Source: Pedobacter mendelii
GTDB taxonomy: Bacteria > Bacteroidota > Bacteroidia > Sphingobacteriales > Sphingobacteriaceae
Direction of reading: 5' to 3'
Length of the DNA stretch: 64,000 nucleotides
NCBI RefSeq assembly: GCF_014635725.1
Contig: NZ_BMDJ01000005.1
Location: 248,001-312,000 of the forward strand
The position numbers were made by a program, and so were the translations under genes. Positions 52,039 through 60,788 of the stretch are shown piece by piece (the stretch's first letter is position 1; each line of letters opens with the position of its first letter). Below the pieces are notes generated by a model. That model was not told where the DNA came from. It did not search any database and worked only from the letters and a program-made list of their open reading frames with translations.

Positions 52039-52506
52039 CTATTTTAAGTTCAACAAAGTGTTTTTCAGTTCCATTTCTGTAAATTCCTTTTCATAAAAGC
52101 GCCTAACTTTCTTGTTTACAAACAAAGTTGCAGGTATTGCTCCCGACCATTTCTTGTCAATCCGTTCGATATATTGTTGTTGGTCTGGCTCGTTTAAAAG
52201 AAAAACCTCTGCTTTAATATTGTTATTTTGAACAAATGGAATAACTTCTTTCTGCAATTTTGATTTAAAGTCCAAGCTAACCAAGAGCACTTTCACAGGT
52301 TTTTTGAGATTAGCCAAATGAAATGTTTCAAAATCCGGCAACTCTGCTACACATGGCGAACACCAAGTCGCCCAGAAATTAATTACATAAGTAGTATCTT
52401 TTCCTTGAGCAATACGTTTATCCAAATCGTCAAGCGTAAGTAGTTTAACTTGTGCATTAATTGAATAAGTAATTAAATATAAGCAAATTATAAAAAATAT
52501 GCGCAT
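52039..52506 (-). CDS. TlpA-like exported disulfide oxidoreductase
   Basis: A 155-residue exported thioredoxin-fold protein. The signal peptide is about 18 residues (ITYSINAQVK), the active site is NFWATWCSPCVAELPDF (CxxC about 48-51), and the cis-Pro is in GAIPATLFVN. TlpA/ResA-type proteins keep cytochrome c haem-binding cysteines or metal-site cysteines reduced in the periplasm. It is 6 bp upstream of the redoxin gene, so the two are likely one reducing relay. Its substrate is not evident. Confidence 0.9.
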   Translation of the reverse strand: MRIFFIICLYLITYSINAQVKLLTLDDLDKRIAQGKDTTYVINFWATWCSPCVAELPDFETFHLANLKKPVKVLLVSLDFKSKLQKEVIPFVQNNNIKAEVFLLNEPDQQQYIERIDKKWSGAIPATLFVNKKVRRFYEKEFTEMELKNTLLNLK

Positions 52507-52640
52507 AATTTTATAACGAATATTAGTGAGTTTAGTTTGATTATTTTACCATATAACACATATTTAGAGTATTTAAGCTAATACGGTCTTATATGTCTTT
52601 TATAGGTTGAATCTTATTCGGATGTTTAGTAAAAAGACTA

Positions 52641-53138
52641 TTAATTAACCGAACCCGATTTCACTAAAACCCTTTGATAGGCAGGCAAATTCAAATCATC
52701 AACAATTACTCCTCTATTGGTACTCGCATGAACAAAAAAGCCATTATTGAGATAAACGCCAACATGGTCAACATTATTTCCTCCAAAAGAAAAGAAGACC
52801 AAATCTCCTTCTTTCAAATTACCAATACTTTTTTTATTAACAGCTTTCGCCTGGTCGCGGGAAATGCGGGGTAGTGTAACGCCATAAATTTCTTTCTCTA
52901 ATAAAAACGCAAAACCCGAACAATCAATACCGTTTTTATCCAATCCTCCAAAACGATATTTAACACCTGTCCAATCGATAATGAATTTGTAAAGTTGTTT
53001 GCTTTTTAAGTTCGCCATCGCGTCAGCTGCTTTTGATGCCTTAGTATCGCTTTTAACAGTATATTTCTTAGAACCGCAAGCAGTTAAAATTAGCGAGAAC
53101 ATTAAAATTAGCCAAAAAAAATATTTCGTTTTTATCAT
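52641..53138 (-). CDS. NlpC/P60-family cell-wall hydrolase lipoprotein
   Basis: A 165-residue lipoprotein with the lipobox LILTACGSKK. The NlpC/P60 domain starts about residue 50: VKYRFGGLDKNGIDCSGFAF with the catalytic Cys, LKEGDLVFFSFGG, and the catalytic His in NNVDHVGVYLNNG with a further polar residue in FVHASTNRG. It is a gamma-D-glutamyl-diaminopimelate endopeptidase or amidase acting on peptidoglycan peptides in the periplasm. It is monocistronic and separated from mutS by a palindrome. Confidence 0.92.
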   Translation of the reverse strand: MIKTKYFFWLILMFSLILTACGSKKYTVKSDTKASKAADAMANLKSKQLYKFIIDWTGVKYRFGGLDKNGIDCSGFAFLLEKEIYGVTLPRISRDQAKAVNKKSIGNLKEGDLVFFSFGGNNVDHVGVYLNNGFFVHASTNRGVIVDDLNLPAYQRVLVKSGSVN

Positions 53139-53152
53139 CTCTATATTTTATC

Positions 53153-53199
53153 GCCACGGAAACACTGAATACACAGAATTGATTCCTTGTTTCCGTGGC
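53153..53199. repeat. Inverted repeat GCCACGGAAACA / TGTTTCCGTGGC
   Basis: A perfect 12-bp inverted repeat with a 23-nt spacer lies between the mutS stop and the NlpC/P60 start. The spacer contains CACTGAATACACAGAAT. It resembles mobile or dispersed intergenic palindromes rather than a terminator, since neither side ends in a T-run. Confidence 0.6.
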
Positions 53200-53227
53200 A
53201 AATTTAATCTGCGAATCTGCAGCTATC

Positions 53228-55840
53228 CTAATTTTTTATCAACCTTTGTATCTCATCCAATTTCAGTAACGCCTCTACGGGAGTTAATGTGTTTACATCC
53301 AAATTATTCAGATTATCTCTAATTTTAACTAAAACTGGGTCGTCAATGGCGAACATTTGCAACTGATAAGCCTGATTTTGAACTTTCTTGATGCTATCTT
53401 TTATACTCTGCCCCTCTGTCCTATCAATTTCTAGTTTCTTCAAAATCTCATTCGCTCTACTAATTAGTTTTAGTGGCATTCCAGCCATTTTTGCCACGTG
53501 AATGCCAAAACTATGCTCACTTCCGCCAGGAACCAATTTTCTTAAAAAAATAACTTTATTCGTCATTTCCTTAACTGATACATTGAAGTTTTTGATACGC
53601 GGCATAGTATTAGCCAGTTCATTCAATTCGTGGTAATGCGTTGCAAACAACGTTTTCGGACGAGAAGTTGGATGCTGATGCAAAAATTCTGCAATGGCCC
53701 AAGCGATGGAAATACCATCATAAGTGCTTGTTCCACGCCCGATTTCATCCAGCAAAATTAAACTATCATCAGAAATATTATTTAAAATACTAGCGGTTTC
53801 ATTCATCTCGACCATGAACGTACTTTCGCCTGAAGAAATATTATCTGATGCACCAACACGAGTAAAAATCTTATCTACCAAACCAACATCAGCAGCTTTC
53901 GCAGGCACAAAACTTCCCATTTGAGCCATCAAAACGATCAAAGCCGTTTGCCTTAAAATAGCAGATTTACCCGCCATGTTAGGGCCAGTAATCATGATTA
54001 TCTGTTGCGAATCTGTATCTAGGTAAACATCATTCGTTATGTATTCTTGTCCAACAGGCAATTGCTTCTCTATTACAGGGTGACGGCCGCCTTTAATATC
54101 AAGCACCTTATCTTTGTTTACTTTTGGCTTAACATAATGATTTTTCTCTGCTAATTGAGCAAAACACAATAAGCAATCTAGCTGTGCTATTAAAAACGAA
54201 TCTAGCTGAATCGGCTTTATATAACTTGCGGTTTCGTACATCAATTCATTATACAAGCGGATTTCTATAGCTTGAATTTTCTCCTCAGCACCTAAAATCT
54301 GCTCTTCATATTCTTTAAGTTCAGGTGTGATGTATCGCTCTGCGTTAACTAAAGTTTGTTTTCTAATCCATCCTTCAGGAACTTTGTCTTTATGCGTATG
54401 TGTGACCTCCAAATAATAACCAAAAACATTATTAAAGGAGATTTTTAAAGATGGAATCCCAGTTGCTTCGGCCTCACGTTTCTGAATTTGCACCAAATAA
54501 TCTTTTCCACCGAAAGCAATTTTACGTAAGCGATCTAAATCTTCGTCGATGCCATCATTAATTACATTTCCTTTAATCAACAATGCGGGCGGTTCTGATT
54601 GAAGCTCTCTTTCAATCCTTTCACGAATGGCCAAACAAGGATTTAGCTGGTCAGCAATTTTTATTAAAAAAGGATTTTTAGAATTTGCAGCTAAATTCTT
54701 AACCGACTCAATGTGTGTTAATGCTCTTTTCAAAGCCACCAATTCCCTTGGACCAACGCGTTGCAAGCCAACCTTAGAAATCAATCTTTCTATATCACCA
54801 ATTTGCTTAATATGTACTAAAAATTCTTGTTGAATCTCTTCGTTTTTCACAAAAAAATCAACCATTTCTAAACGCTCTTCAATTGGTTTAAGCTCCTTAA
54901 GCGGCATAATAATCCACTTCTGCAATAAACGAGCACCCATCGGTGTACAAGTATGGTCTAAAATATCGAATAGGGTTACGGCATTATCATTTGCAGAATG
55001 TACCAGTTCTAAATTGCGAATCGTAAACCTATCCAACCACATATAGCGGTCTTCCTCAATTCTACTAATCGAGGTAATATGCTGCAAATTGCGATGTTCA
55101 GTTTCTCCCAAATAATGCAGAATAACGCCTGCGGCAATGATTCCACTTTGCAAACGCTCAACTCCAAAACCTTTTAACGAGGCAACATCAAAATGTTTAG
55201 TTAAAGTTTCCTCTGCATAATCTGTGGTGTATGGCCATTCATCCAAACCAAAAGTGTAAAATCTATCACCAAAATTCTCGGTAAAAACCTGTCGTTTAGA
55301 TTTTTGAAAAATAACTTCTGTAGGTTTAAAACCCTGCAAAAGTTTATCAATATAATCGCTGTTTCCCTGAGCGATCATAAATTCACCGGTCGAAATATCT
55401 AAAAACGAAACCCCGATTTGTGTTTTATCAAAGAAAATGGAAGCCAAATAGTTATTCGATTTCTGGTTTAAAATATTATCGCCATAAGCTACGCCAGGCG
55501 TAACCAATTCAGTAACACCGCGTTTAACAATATTCTTGGTCAGTTTCGGATCTTCTAACTGGTCGCAGATAGCGACACGCTGCCCTGCCCTAACCAATTT
55601 CGATAAATAGTTATCTAAAGAATGATGCGGAAAACCAGCCAACTCTAAAGCGCCGCCATTCGGACCAGTACCTCTTCTGGTTAAAACGATACCAAGAATT
55701 TGTGCCGTTTTTATGGCATCTTCTCCAAATGTTTCGTAAAAATCTCCAACTCTAAAAAGTAAAAGTGCACCAGGATACTTCGCCTTAATCGCGTTGTATT
55801 GTTGCATTAACGGGGTTTCTTTATTCGTTTCTTTAGCCAA
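53228..55840 (-). CDS. mutS: DNA mismatch repair protein MutS
   Basis: An 870-residue ATPase. The mismatch-reading motif is [11 protein letters not shown] (Phe-x-Glu, about 32-42) in domain I. The C-terminal ABC-type ATPase shows [17 protein letters not shown] (Walker A), [14 protein letters not shown] (Walker B and signature) and [12 protein letters not shown]. It detects mispaired bases and, with MutL, starts repair in the cytoplasm. The length and motif set are complete for a MutS1 protein, so it should be functional. It is transcribed alone. Confidence 0.97.
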   Translation of the reverse strand: MAKETNKETPLMQQYNAIKAKYPGALLLFRVGDFYETFGEDAIKTAQILGIVLTRRGTGPNGGALELAGFPHHSLDNYLSKLVRAGQRVAICDQLEDPKLTKNIVKRGVTELVTPGVAYGDNILNQKSNNYLASIFFDKTQIGVSFLDISTGEFMIAQGNSDYIDKLLQGFKPTEVIFQKSKRQVFTENFGDRFYTFGLDEWPYTTDYAEETLTKHFDVASLKGFGVERLQSGIIAAGVILHYLGETEHRNLQHITSISRIEEDRYMWLDRFTIRNLELVHSANDNAVTLFDILDHTCTPMGARLLQKWIIMPLKELKPIEERLEMVDFFVKNEEIQQEFLVHIKQIGDIERLISKVGLQRVGPRELVALKRALTHIESVKNLAANSKNPFLIKIADQLNPCLAIRERIERELQSEPPALLIKGNVINDGIDEDLDRLRKIAFGGKDYLVQIQKREAEATGIPSLKISFNNVFGYYLEVTHTHKDKVPEGWIRKQTLVNAERYITPELKEYEEQILGAEEKIQAIEIRLYNELMYETASYIKPIQLDSFLIAQLDCLLCFAQLAEKNHYVKPKVNKDKVLDIKGGRHPVIEKQLPVGQEYITNDVYLDTDSQQIIMITGPNMAGKSAILRQTALIVLMAQMGSFVPAKAADVGLVDKIFTRVGASDNISSGESTFMVEMNETASILNNISDDSLILLDEIGRGTSTYDGISIAWAIAEFLHQHPTSRPKTLFATHYHELNELANTMPRIKNFNVSVKEMTNKVIFLRKLVPGGSEHSFGIHVAKMAGMPLKLISRANEILKKLEIDRTEGQSIKDSIKKVQNQAYQLQMFAIDDPVLVKIRDNLNNLDVNTLTPVEALLKLDEIQRLIKN

Positions 55841-56181
55841 AACTGAAATTAATTTGCAAAAGCTATAAAGATAACATCATTCATCATTCCACGGCTGTTT
55901 TGTTGAAAAGTTAAACAATTGTTGAAGAAAGATAATTCCGATTCTATTTTTGAAATTTTGTTTATTTGAAAATGAGCGACTCAATACCTTTCGAATGCTG
56001 TAATCTGCGATACCCTTTAATTAGTTGTTAGCCGCGAAGGCTAACACTATGTGTTCGTTCCTACCAAGTTTAGAAACAAAATTGGCTCATATCCAATCGC
56101 TTAATAATTAAACATAAAAATTCAAAAACGTTTCTTCATCTTGGCTGTTGTTGTATATATAATTCACCTAATATTTTCATT
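55841..56181. other. Intergenic region between mutS and the HPF-like gene
   Basis: No gene was found in these 341 bp. A perfect 7-bp hairpin GTTAGCC-GCGAA-GGCTAAC (56027-56045) is the only clear structure. It has no T-run and may be a leader or dispersed element. The two flanking genes are divergent, so both promoters must lie here. Confidence 0.4.
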
Positions 56182-56496
56182 ATGACGATTCATTTAAATA
56201 CTGACAAAAATTTAACCATACATCAAGAATACGAAGATAAAATTCAAACTCAAATTACAGATGCTTTGAGCAGATTTAGTGATTTAATTACTCGTGTTGA
56301 TGTTCATTTATCTGATGAAAATGGCAGCAAGGATGGTTTGGAAGACAAACGTTGTTTAATAGAAGCAAAAATTACAGGTAAAGAACCAATTGCAGTTACA
56401 AATTTTGGAAACAATTATGATTTGGCAATTGCAGGATCGTTATCTAAAATGAAAAGCGCACTTGAAAAAATCGCAGGAAAAATGAAAGCACATTAA
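56182..56496 (+). CDS. Ribosome-associated HPF/RaiA-family protein
   Basis: A 104-residue protein with the HPF/YfiA fold (beta-alpha-beta-beta-beta-alpha). Helix one is HQEYEDKIQTQITDALSRF, the strands are ITRVDVHLSDENG and CLIEAKITGKEPIAV, and the final helix is DLAIAGSLSKMKSALEKIAGKM. It is short and lacks the long C-terminal dimerisation domain, as in the short HPF and YfiA/RaiA forms that dock in the ribosome decoding region and reduce translation in stationary phase. Family members with slightly different termini are often annotated HPF/RaiA-like in Bacteroidota. It is monocistronic. Confidence 0.82.
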   Translation: MTIHLNTDKNLTIHQEYEDKIQTQITDALSRFSDLITRVDVHLSDENGSKDGLEDKRCLIEAKITGKEPIAVTNFGNNYDLAIAGSLSKMKSALEKIAGKMKAH

Positions 56497-56552
56497 AAAA
56501 TAATAAGAGGTAGTATCATTAATTGAACAATCTGTTGATTATGTCTCGTTGG

Positions 56553-56588
56553 GCTTGTTGAAACGTTTTAAATACATTTTCAACAAGC
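56553..56588. repeat. REP-like palindrome GCTTGTTGAAA / TTTCAACAAGC
   Basis: An 11-bp perfect inverted repeat with a 14-nt spacer lies between the HPF-like gene and the Fic pseudogene. The arm continues as a partial match (TTGGGCTTGTTGAAA, CTCAGGAAG) to CTGAGCCTGTTGAAA at about 61920, and resembles AAGCTTGTCGA at 24918. It may act as a terminator of the plus-strand gene, but no T-run is present. Confidence 0.6.
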
Positions 56589-56638
56589 TCAGGAAGAGAA
56601 ATTTGACATTTAACGCTATATTTAGCTAGTTTCCATTT

Positions 56639-57207
56639 TTAAAAAGATTTCGGCAACATCAACAAAAAAGGTAACGCCTTATTATAATCCAATTCCTCAT
56701 ACTCCAAACCTAAAGCTTTTAAATTTTGATAGTACCTAAGATGATTTTCGTAATACATCTTTTATGAAGTTTGTAAGGAGAAATAGCAAAATATTCTATA
56801 CTTCCATCAGGTGTAGATACATACATATTGCTATTTCTAAAATTATCTTGATAATTTTTCGCAACAATATGCTTACTTAACAATTGATGAGTAGTTGAAA
56901 GATTTTCCTGGTTTAAAAAATTACCTCTAACGAAATCATAAGCAGAATACAAATCATCAATTTTCTTTGTGTAGTCAGGTAAAAATTCAATCCCAAACTT
57001 TTTATGTTTGATATAAGAATCAAGTTCAATATCTTCTCCCTCTATCTCGCTCGAATACACCGAAGAAACTGAAGTATAAAAACTAAATTCCTTTGTAGAA
57101 ATTACAGCATCCTGTAAATTATCAAACTTTGTTTGCAAATCATCATCAACTTGCAAGCAATAATCTTCAAGTAATTGTACAGGTATAATTTTCAGTCCAT
57201 CAAACAT
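56639..57207 (-). pseudogene. Fic-domain protein with the catalytic core deleted and a frameshift
   Basis: Residues 1-about 150 (57207-56760) match the N-terminal half of Bacteroidota Fic proteins: VYSSEIEGEDIELDSYI with the inhibitory S-x-x-x-E-G motif, YTKKIDDLYSAYDFV and NSNMYVSTPDGSIEYF. The frame then ends at 56719. In another frame, 56758-56639 encodes the usual Fic C-terminus: YYENHLRYYQNLKALG then DYNKALPFLLMLPKSF. The central part with the catalytic HxFx(D/E)GNGR is missing, so about 150 residues are deleted together with a frameshift. An intact relative would transfer AMP from ATP to a protein target; this copy cannot. It is a pseudogene of a Fic AMP-transferase. Confidence 0.8.
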
Positions 57208-57263
57208 TATTGAAAATAGATTTCGGGCTAATTTAACATTAGATTTTGTAAAAACTATTCCGA

Positions 57264-58019
57264 TTAAAGCTTCTCAATATAGCCCAAAAACATTTTTAAA
57301 GATTTCTTTCGATCCTCAGTAACTTCAAATTGAAGTTTGTTATACAGATAATCCTCTAAATCAAAATTTGGGGTTTTGGGTAAATCTTGTAAAACGTCCA
57401 TTCTGTGCGCTAAACCAAATTTCAAAGCTGCATTAAATTCATCTTTAAATTCCTGTGAAATTTCTTTATTGGCCACCCAGGCTGCATACATAAATGGCAG
57501 GCCAGTAAAGTTTTTCCATTCTTCGCCCATGTCGTAAATAAAAGCATAGTCATCTTTTTTACCAAAAGTTCTATCACCGATTAATACGATTGCATCTGTT
57601 TTAGCTGAAGATTCAATAGTAAATTCTACTTCCTGTTCCCAGTAAAACTTTAATAAAACTTTGGCCAGGTTATTTGAAGTTCTGGAATGGGAATCAAGTC
57701 TTAAGGTTTTAATTTCTTCTATCGGAACATCGCTAAAAATAAACACAGAATTTACTGCACCATCGCTACCGATACAATAATCAGCAACAATATTAGCATT
57801 AGGCACCAAAGGAATTGCGGCTACAGGCATTAAGCCCAAATCAACTTCGCCACTAATTACTTTAGCAGCACAATCAGAAGGAATATCCAGACTTAAATCT
57901 ATTTTATTGATGATTTCTGAATGTTCTAAACCGTAAATGAATGCTTTTGTATTGGTATAGGCAACAGCCGATATTTTAATCTTATTCAAGGTGATATTAT
58001 TTTTTTGCGCTTTACGCAT
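57264..58019 (-). CDS. mqnA: Chorismate dehydratase of the futalosine menaquinone pathway
   Basis: A 251-residue protein with a periplasmic-binding-protein type II-like fold. It opens KIKISAVAYTNTKAFIYGLE and continues DIPSDCAAKVISGEVDLGLMP (truncated motif phrases of MqnA/MqnD), then GSDGAVNSVFIFS and LDSHSRTSNNLAKVLL, which are characteristic of MqnA. It converts chorismate to 3-enolpyruvylbenzoate, the entry step of the futalosine path to menaquinone in the cytoplasm. The neighbour mqnE (two genes upstream) performs the next step, which supports the call over MqnD. It lies 13 bp after the histidine phosphatase gene. Confidence 0.88.
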   Translation of the reverse strand: MRKAQKNNITLNKIKISAVAYTNTKAFIYGLEHSEIINKIDLSLDIPSDCAAKVISGEVDLGLMPVAAIPLVPNANIVADYCIGSDGAVNSVFIFSDVPIEEIKTLRLDSHSRTSNNLAKVLLKFYWEQEVEFTIESSAKTDAIVLIGDRTFGKKDDYAFIYDMGEEWKNFTGLPFMYAAWVANKEISQEFKDEFNAALKFGLAHRMDVLQDLPKTPNFDLEDYLYNKLQFEVTEDRKKSLKMFLGYIEKL

Positions 58020-58032
58020 TGCGTTAAGCGAA

Positions 58033-58656
58033 TTAACCGATTGTTAAACCATCCAGATGAACGGCACTGTTAAATTCAAGTATGCTAAACTTTCCATCCT
58101 CAAAACCCATTTTGTATAAAACAGTATTTTGATGCGGAAATTCAGTCATTTCGCTTAACGGTTTATCGAGTAATAAGCAAAGAAAAACACGCATTGCTCT
58201 GCCATGCATGCAAAGTAAAACCGTTTCTTCTTCTGGTCTGGTAGATAAAAATCTCATTGGCTGTTTTAAGCGTTCGTAAACATCCTGAACACTTTCGCCG
58301 CCCTCGAAATGAGCTGTATAATTGCCGTCTTCCCAAGATTTTAACATTTCGCGGAAAGCATCACGAGCAGCTTCCGAATTTGTTTTGCCCTCCCAAACAC
58401 CCCATGCCAACTCATCTAATCCTGAAAGTTTTTCCCAGGGTAAGCCCGAATCGATAAACTTTTGAACGGTTTGCCAGGTGCGTTTTAAATCAGAAGTATA
58501 AATTTTATCAAATGAAATGTCTTTATATTTTTGATAAAAAGCTTCTGCTTGAGCCCTTCCATTATCATTTAAGTCAGAATTTATACCTCTACCTTGTACT
58601 ATACCTTGTCTATTAAGTTCCGTTTCGCCGTGGCGGATAATATAAATACTTTTCAT
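58033..58656 (-). CDS. Histidine phosphatase (phosphoglycerate mutase-like)
   Basis: A 207-residue phosphatase of the histidine acid phosphatase/dPGM superfamily. The catalytic His lies in IYIIRHGETELNRQGIVQGRG, followed by IYTSDLKRTWQTVQKF, the acid/base Glu in GVWEGKTNSEA, and the second His in VLLCMHGRAMRVFL. Bacteroidota relatives are general phosphatases such as phosphoglycerate mutase- or alpha-ribazole phosphatase-like. I start it at ATG 58656 (MKSIYIIRHG), because the earlier extension is made of short dispersed repeats. Lying between mqnE and mqnA in one operon, it may or may not belong to menaquinone synthesis. Confidence 0.88.
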   Translation of the reverse strand: MKSIYIIRHGETELNRQGIVQGRGINSDLNDNGRAQAEAFYQKYKDISFDKIYTSDLKRTWQTVQKFIDSGLPWEKLSGLDELAWGVWEGKTNSEAARDAFREMLKSWEDGNYTAHFEGGESVQDVYERLKQPMRFLSTRPEEETVLLCMHGRAMRVFLCLLLDKPLSEMTEFPHQNTVLYKMGFEDGKFSILEFNSAVHLDGLTIG

Positions 58657-58750
58657 TTTTAAAATTATTGAATGATTGATTTTTGAATGATTGAATGTTA
58701 ATAAGCGTTTTTGAGATGATTCACTCATTCTATCATTCACTCATTCAAAA
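58657..58750. repeat. Repeat-rich gap with the ATTCACTCAT element
   Basis: The gap between mqnE and the histidine phosphatase gene consists of alternating GAATGAT and TCATTCA words that form a partly self-complementary block. The 21-bp segment 58719-58739 recurs with one mismatch at 42444-42464. The block makes an open frame continuous with the phosphatase gene, but this is not likely to be translated. Confidence 0.6.
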
Positions 58751-59944
58751 TTAATTTACGACTGGTAATTTATAATATTGCGGTTTCTTTTCTTCTTCAA
58801 AAACAACGTTTTCAAAATCAGTAACTACATTATATAAAGTGTCGCGTTCTATTGCTTTTCGGCCAACTTGTTTAATCAAGTTAACCAATTCGCGAGTACT
58901 CATTGCAGGTGTCTGTTCTTCAGCGCCAGCCATTGAGTAAATTTTAGTCGTATCATCCAAAGTCCCATCAATATCATCAACACCATAATTTAGAGATAAT
59001 TGAGCTGTTTCTCTACTGATCATTGCCCAATACGCTTTAATATGGTCGAAGTTATCCATATATATACGTGCAATAGCATAATTTCTTAAATCCTCAATAA
59101 CTGAAGATTCAGCCACATTGCTCATTTGATTGTTTTGGTTTCTAAATTTCAAAGGAATAAAAGTTTGGAATCCTCCAGTTTTATCCTGCAAATCACGAAG
59201 TTTTTCCATGTGGTCCACACGATGCCAAAACTTTTCGATATGACCATAAAGCATCGTTGCATTACTTCTCATCCCCAATTTATGCCATTCCTTGTGTATC
59301 GCCAGCCATTGTTCGCCAGTACATTTATCTTTCGCAATTTGCTCACGGATTTCAGGATGAAAAATTTCTGCACCACCACCCGGCATCGATTGCAATCCAG
59401 CATCTTTCATTAACTTCATGCCCGTAGCATAATCAATTTTAGCTTTTTTGAAAATGTAATGATATTCAACAGGCGTTAAAGCTTTCACATGTAAATCAGG
59501 ACGATGTTCTCTGATAGCTGTAAATAGCGCTGAGTAAAAAGCTACATCGTATTGCGGTAAAACACCACCAACAATATGAACTTCAGTTACGGGTTCATCA
59601 TCGTATTTTTTAACAATATCGAGCATTTGCTCCATAGTTAGTTGCCATCCCTCCTCTTTCTGCTTAATTAGACGAGAATATGAACAGAATTTACAATCGT
59701 AAACGCAAAGATTTGTAGGTTCTAAGTGGAAATTGCGATTGAAATAAGTTTTATCGCCATGCTTTTCTTCGCGAATAAAGTTAGCCAAAACACCCAGATA
59801 GCCTAATTCTGCATGCTCGTAAAGGTAAACGCCTTCATCAAAAGATATACGTTCTTTTTGAAGAACCTTTTTTGCTATGTTTTGTAATTCAGTTGATAAT
59901 GAAGTATCAGCCAATATTTTTTCAACTTGCTCAGTTGTATTCAT
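58751..59944 (-). CDS. mqnE: Aminofutalosine synthase (radical SAM)
   Basis: A 397-residue radical SAM enzyme. The [4Fe-4S] motif is CVYDCKFCSY (about 70-79), followed by VTEVHIVGGVLPQYD and SMPGGGAEIFHPEIR. The C-terminal phrase GTLDDTTKIYSMAGAEEQ and the last AIERDTLYNVV are as in MqnE and differ from MqnC. It joins 3-enolpyruvylbenzoate with adenosine-derived SAM to form aminofutalosine. I start it at ATG 59944 (MNTTEQVEKIL); the upstream 17 residues look unlike the family. With mqnA two genes downstream, two of the pathway enzymes are here; mqnB, mqnC and mqnD are elsewhere. Confidence 0.88.
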   Translation of the reverse strand: MNTTEQVEKILADTSLSTELQNIAKKVLQKERISFDEGVYLYEHAELGYLGVLANFIREEKHGDKTYFNRNFHLEPTNLCVYDCKFCSYSRLIKQKEEGWQLTMEQMLDIVKKYDDEPVTEVHIVGGVLPQYDVAFYSALFTAIREHRPDLHVKALTPVEYHYIFKKAKIDYATGMKLMKDAGLQSMPGGGAEIFHPEIREQIAKDKCTGEQWLAIHKEWHKLGMRSNATMLYGHIEKFWHRVDHMEKLRDLQDKTGGFQTFIPLKFRNQNNQMSNVAESSVIEDLRNYAIARIYMDNFDHIKAYWAMISRETAQLSLNYGVDDIDGTLDDTTKIYSMAGAEEQTPAMSTRELVNLIKQVGRKAIERDTLYNVVTDFENVVFEEEKKPQYYKLPVVN

Positions 59945-60027
59945 TCCTGATTTATTTTGAGCAAAAATACAATATTGAAGGGATTTGAAAATCATTTTCT
60001 TGTAACAAACGAATAGTTCAGTAGCTT

Positions 60028-60057
60028 ATTGGTTCATTAGTCATTGGTTCATTGGTC
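60028..60057. repeat. Tandem duplication of a 15-bp unit
   Basis: Two tandem 15-bp units, ATTGGTTCATTAGTC and ATTGGTTCATTGGTC, lie between mqnE and the next terminator. Units of this kind are short and have no spacer, so they are not a CRISPR array. Confidence 0.65.
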
Positions 60058-60111
60058 ATTTGGGTTAAGCGCCATAGCCAATGATACAAATGAACTACTG
60101 TACAAATTAAC

Positions 60112-60141
60112 CAAAAAAAAGCACTTCTTTTCAGAAGTGCT
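60112..60141 (-). terminator. Rho-independent terminator for the lipocalin-like gene
   Basis: A 9-bp stem (60120-60128 with 60133-60141) with a 4-nt loop is followed on the minus strand by an eight-base T-tract (60119-60112). It lies 31 bp past the stop at 60172. Confidence 0.85.
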
Positions 60142-60171
60142 CTTCGCCTTATATTTCATAGGTAAATGAAA

Positions 60172-60666
60172 TTATCTTGCTGCAGGTACGAAGGTTAAAA
60201 TTATGTTTGCTGTTTTACCACCAAATTCAATTGGAGATTTCATAACCATTTGTGTACTAGAAAGTTCAGTTAACACTAAACGATAACCTTCAGTAACGTT
60301 TTTAGCTTTGTCGCCTTCAAATATTTTTTTAAATTGGAAGGTTTCTTCTTTAGGTGCAGCAGACCAAAAAATAGTTTGCATTACCGAACCACAAGCGCTA
60401 GATGCTGGTAAAGTGTATGAACCGTTTCCGCTATTTGTTAAATTCCAGGTACTACCTTGAAAACATTTGTAGGATTTTTCGCCAAATAAACCTTGTACAG
60501 CACCATCAGGTAAACCATCTAAAGTTACATTACTAACCACCCAATCGCGAACGACTGTACCTCTGCTACCTGTTACACCTGCAGTTACCCTTTTCGCAGT
60601 GTTACAACTTTGTAACATTACTAAAGTAGAACATGCAATTGCGATAGCTATAAATAATCTTTTCAT
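60172..60666 (-). CDS. Lipocalin-like lipoprotein
   Basis: A 164-residue lipoprotein with lipobox TLVMLQSCNTAKR. The mature part has the small beta-barrel pattern of Lipocalin_4-like proteins of Bacteroidota: DWVVSNVTLDGLPDGAVQGL, SYKCFQGSTWNLTNSGNGS, ACGSVMQTIFWSAAPK and the last strands GYRLVLTELSSTQMVMKS. Two Cys in the mature part may form a disulfide. It would bind a small hydrophobic ligand at the outer membrane; the function is unproven. The gene is alone with its own terminator. Confidence 0.85.
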   Translation of the reverse strand: MKRLFIAIAIACSTLVMLQSCNTAKRVTAGVTGSRGTVVRDWVVSNVTLDGLPDGAVQGLFGEKSYKCFQGSTWNLTNSGNGSYTLPASSACGSVMQTIFWSAAPKEETFQFKKIFEGDKAKNVTEGYRLVLTELSSTQMVMKSPIEFGGKTANIILTFVPAAR

Positions 60667-60788
60667 TTTTGTTTAATTTAATTTTCGCTTAATTGGTTAC
60701 ATAAATCTTGCCAAAACAATTTTGAACCTTAAATTAGCACCAAATTATTAAATTGCATCGCGATTAACCTGCAAAAACTTAAATCATC

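Noticed and set aside
58657..58740. N-terminal extension of the histidine phosphatase
   Set aside because: The extension is encoded by dispersed GAATGAT/TCATTCA repeats, and the conserved family start is at 58656.
60028..60057. Possible CRISPR-like repeats
   Set aside because: There are only two adjacent 15-bp units with no spacers and no cas genes in the window.
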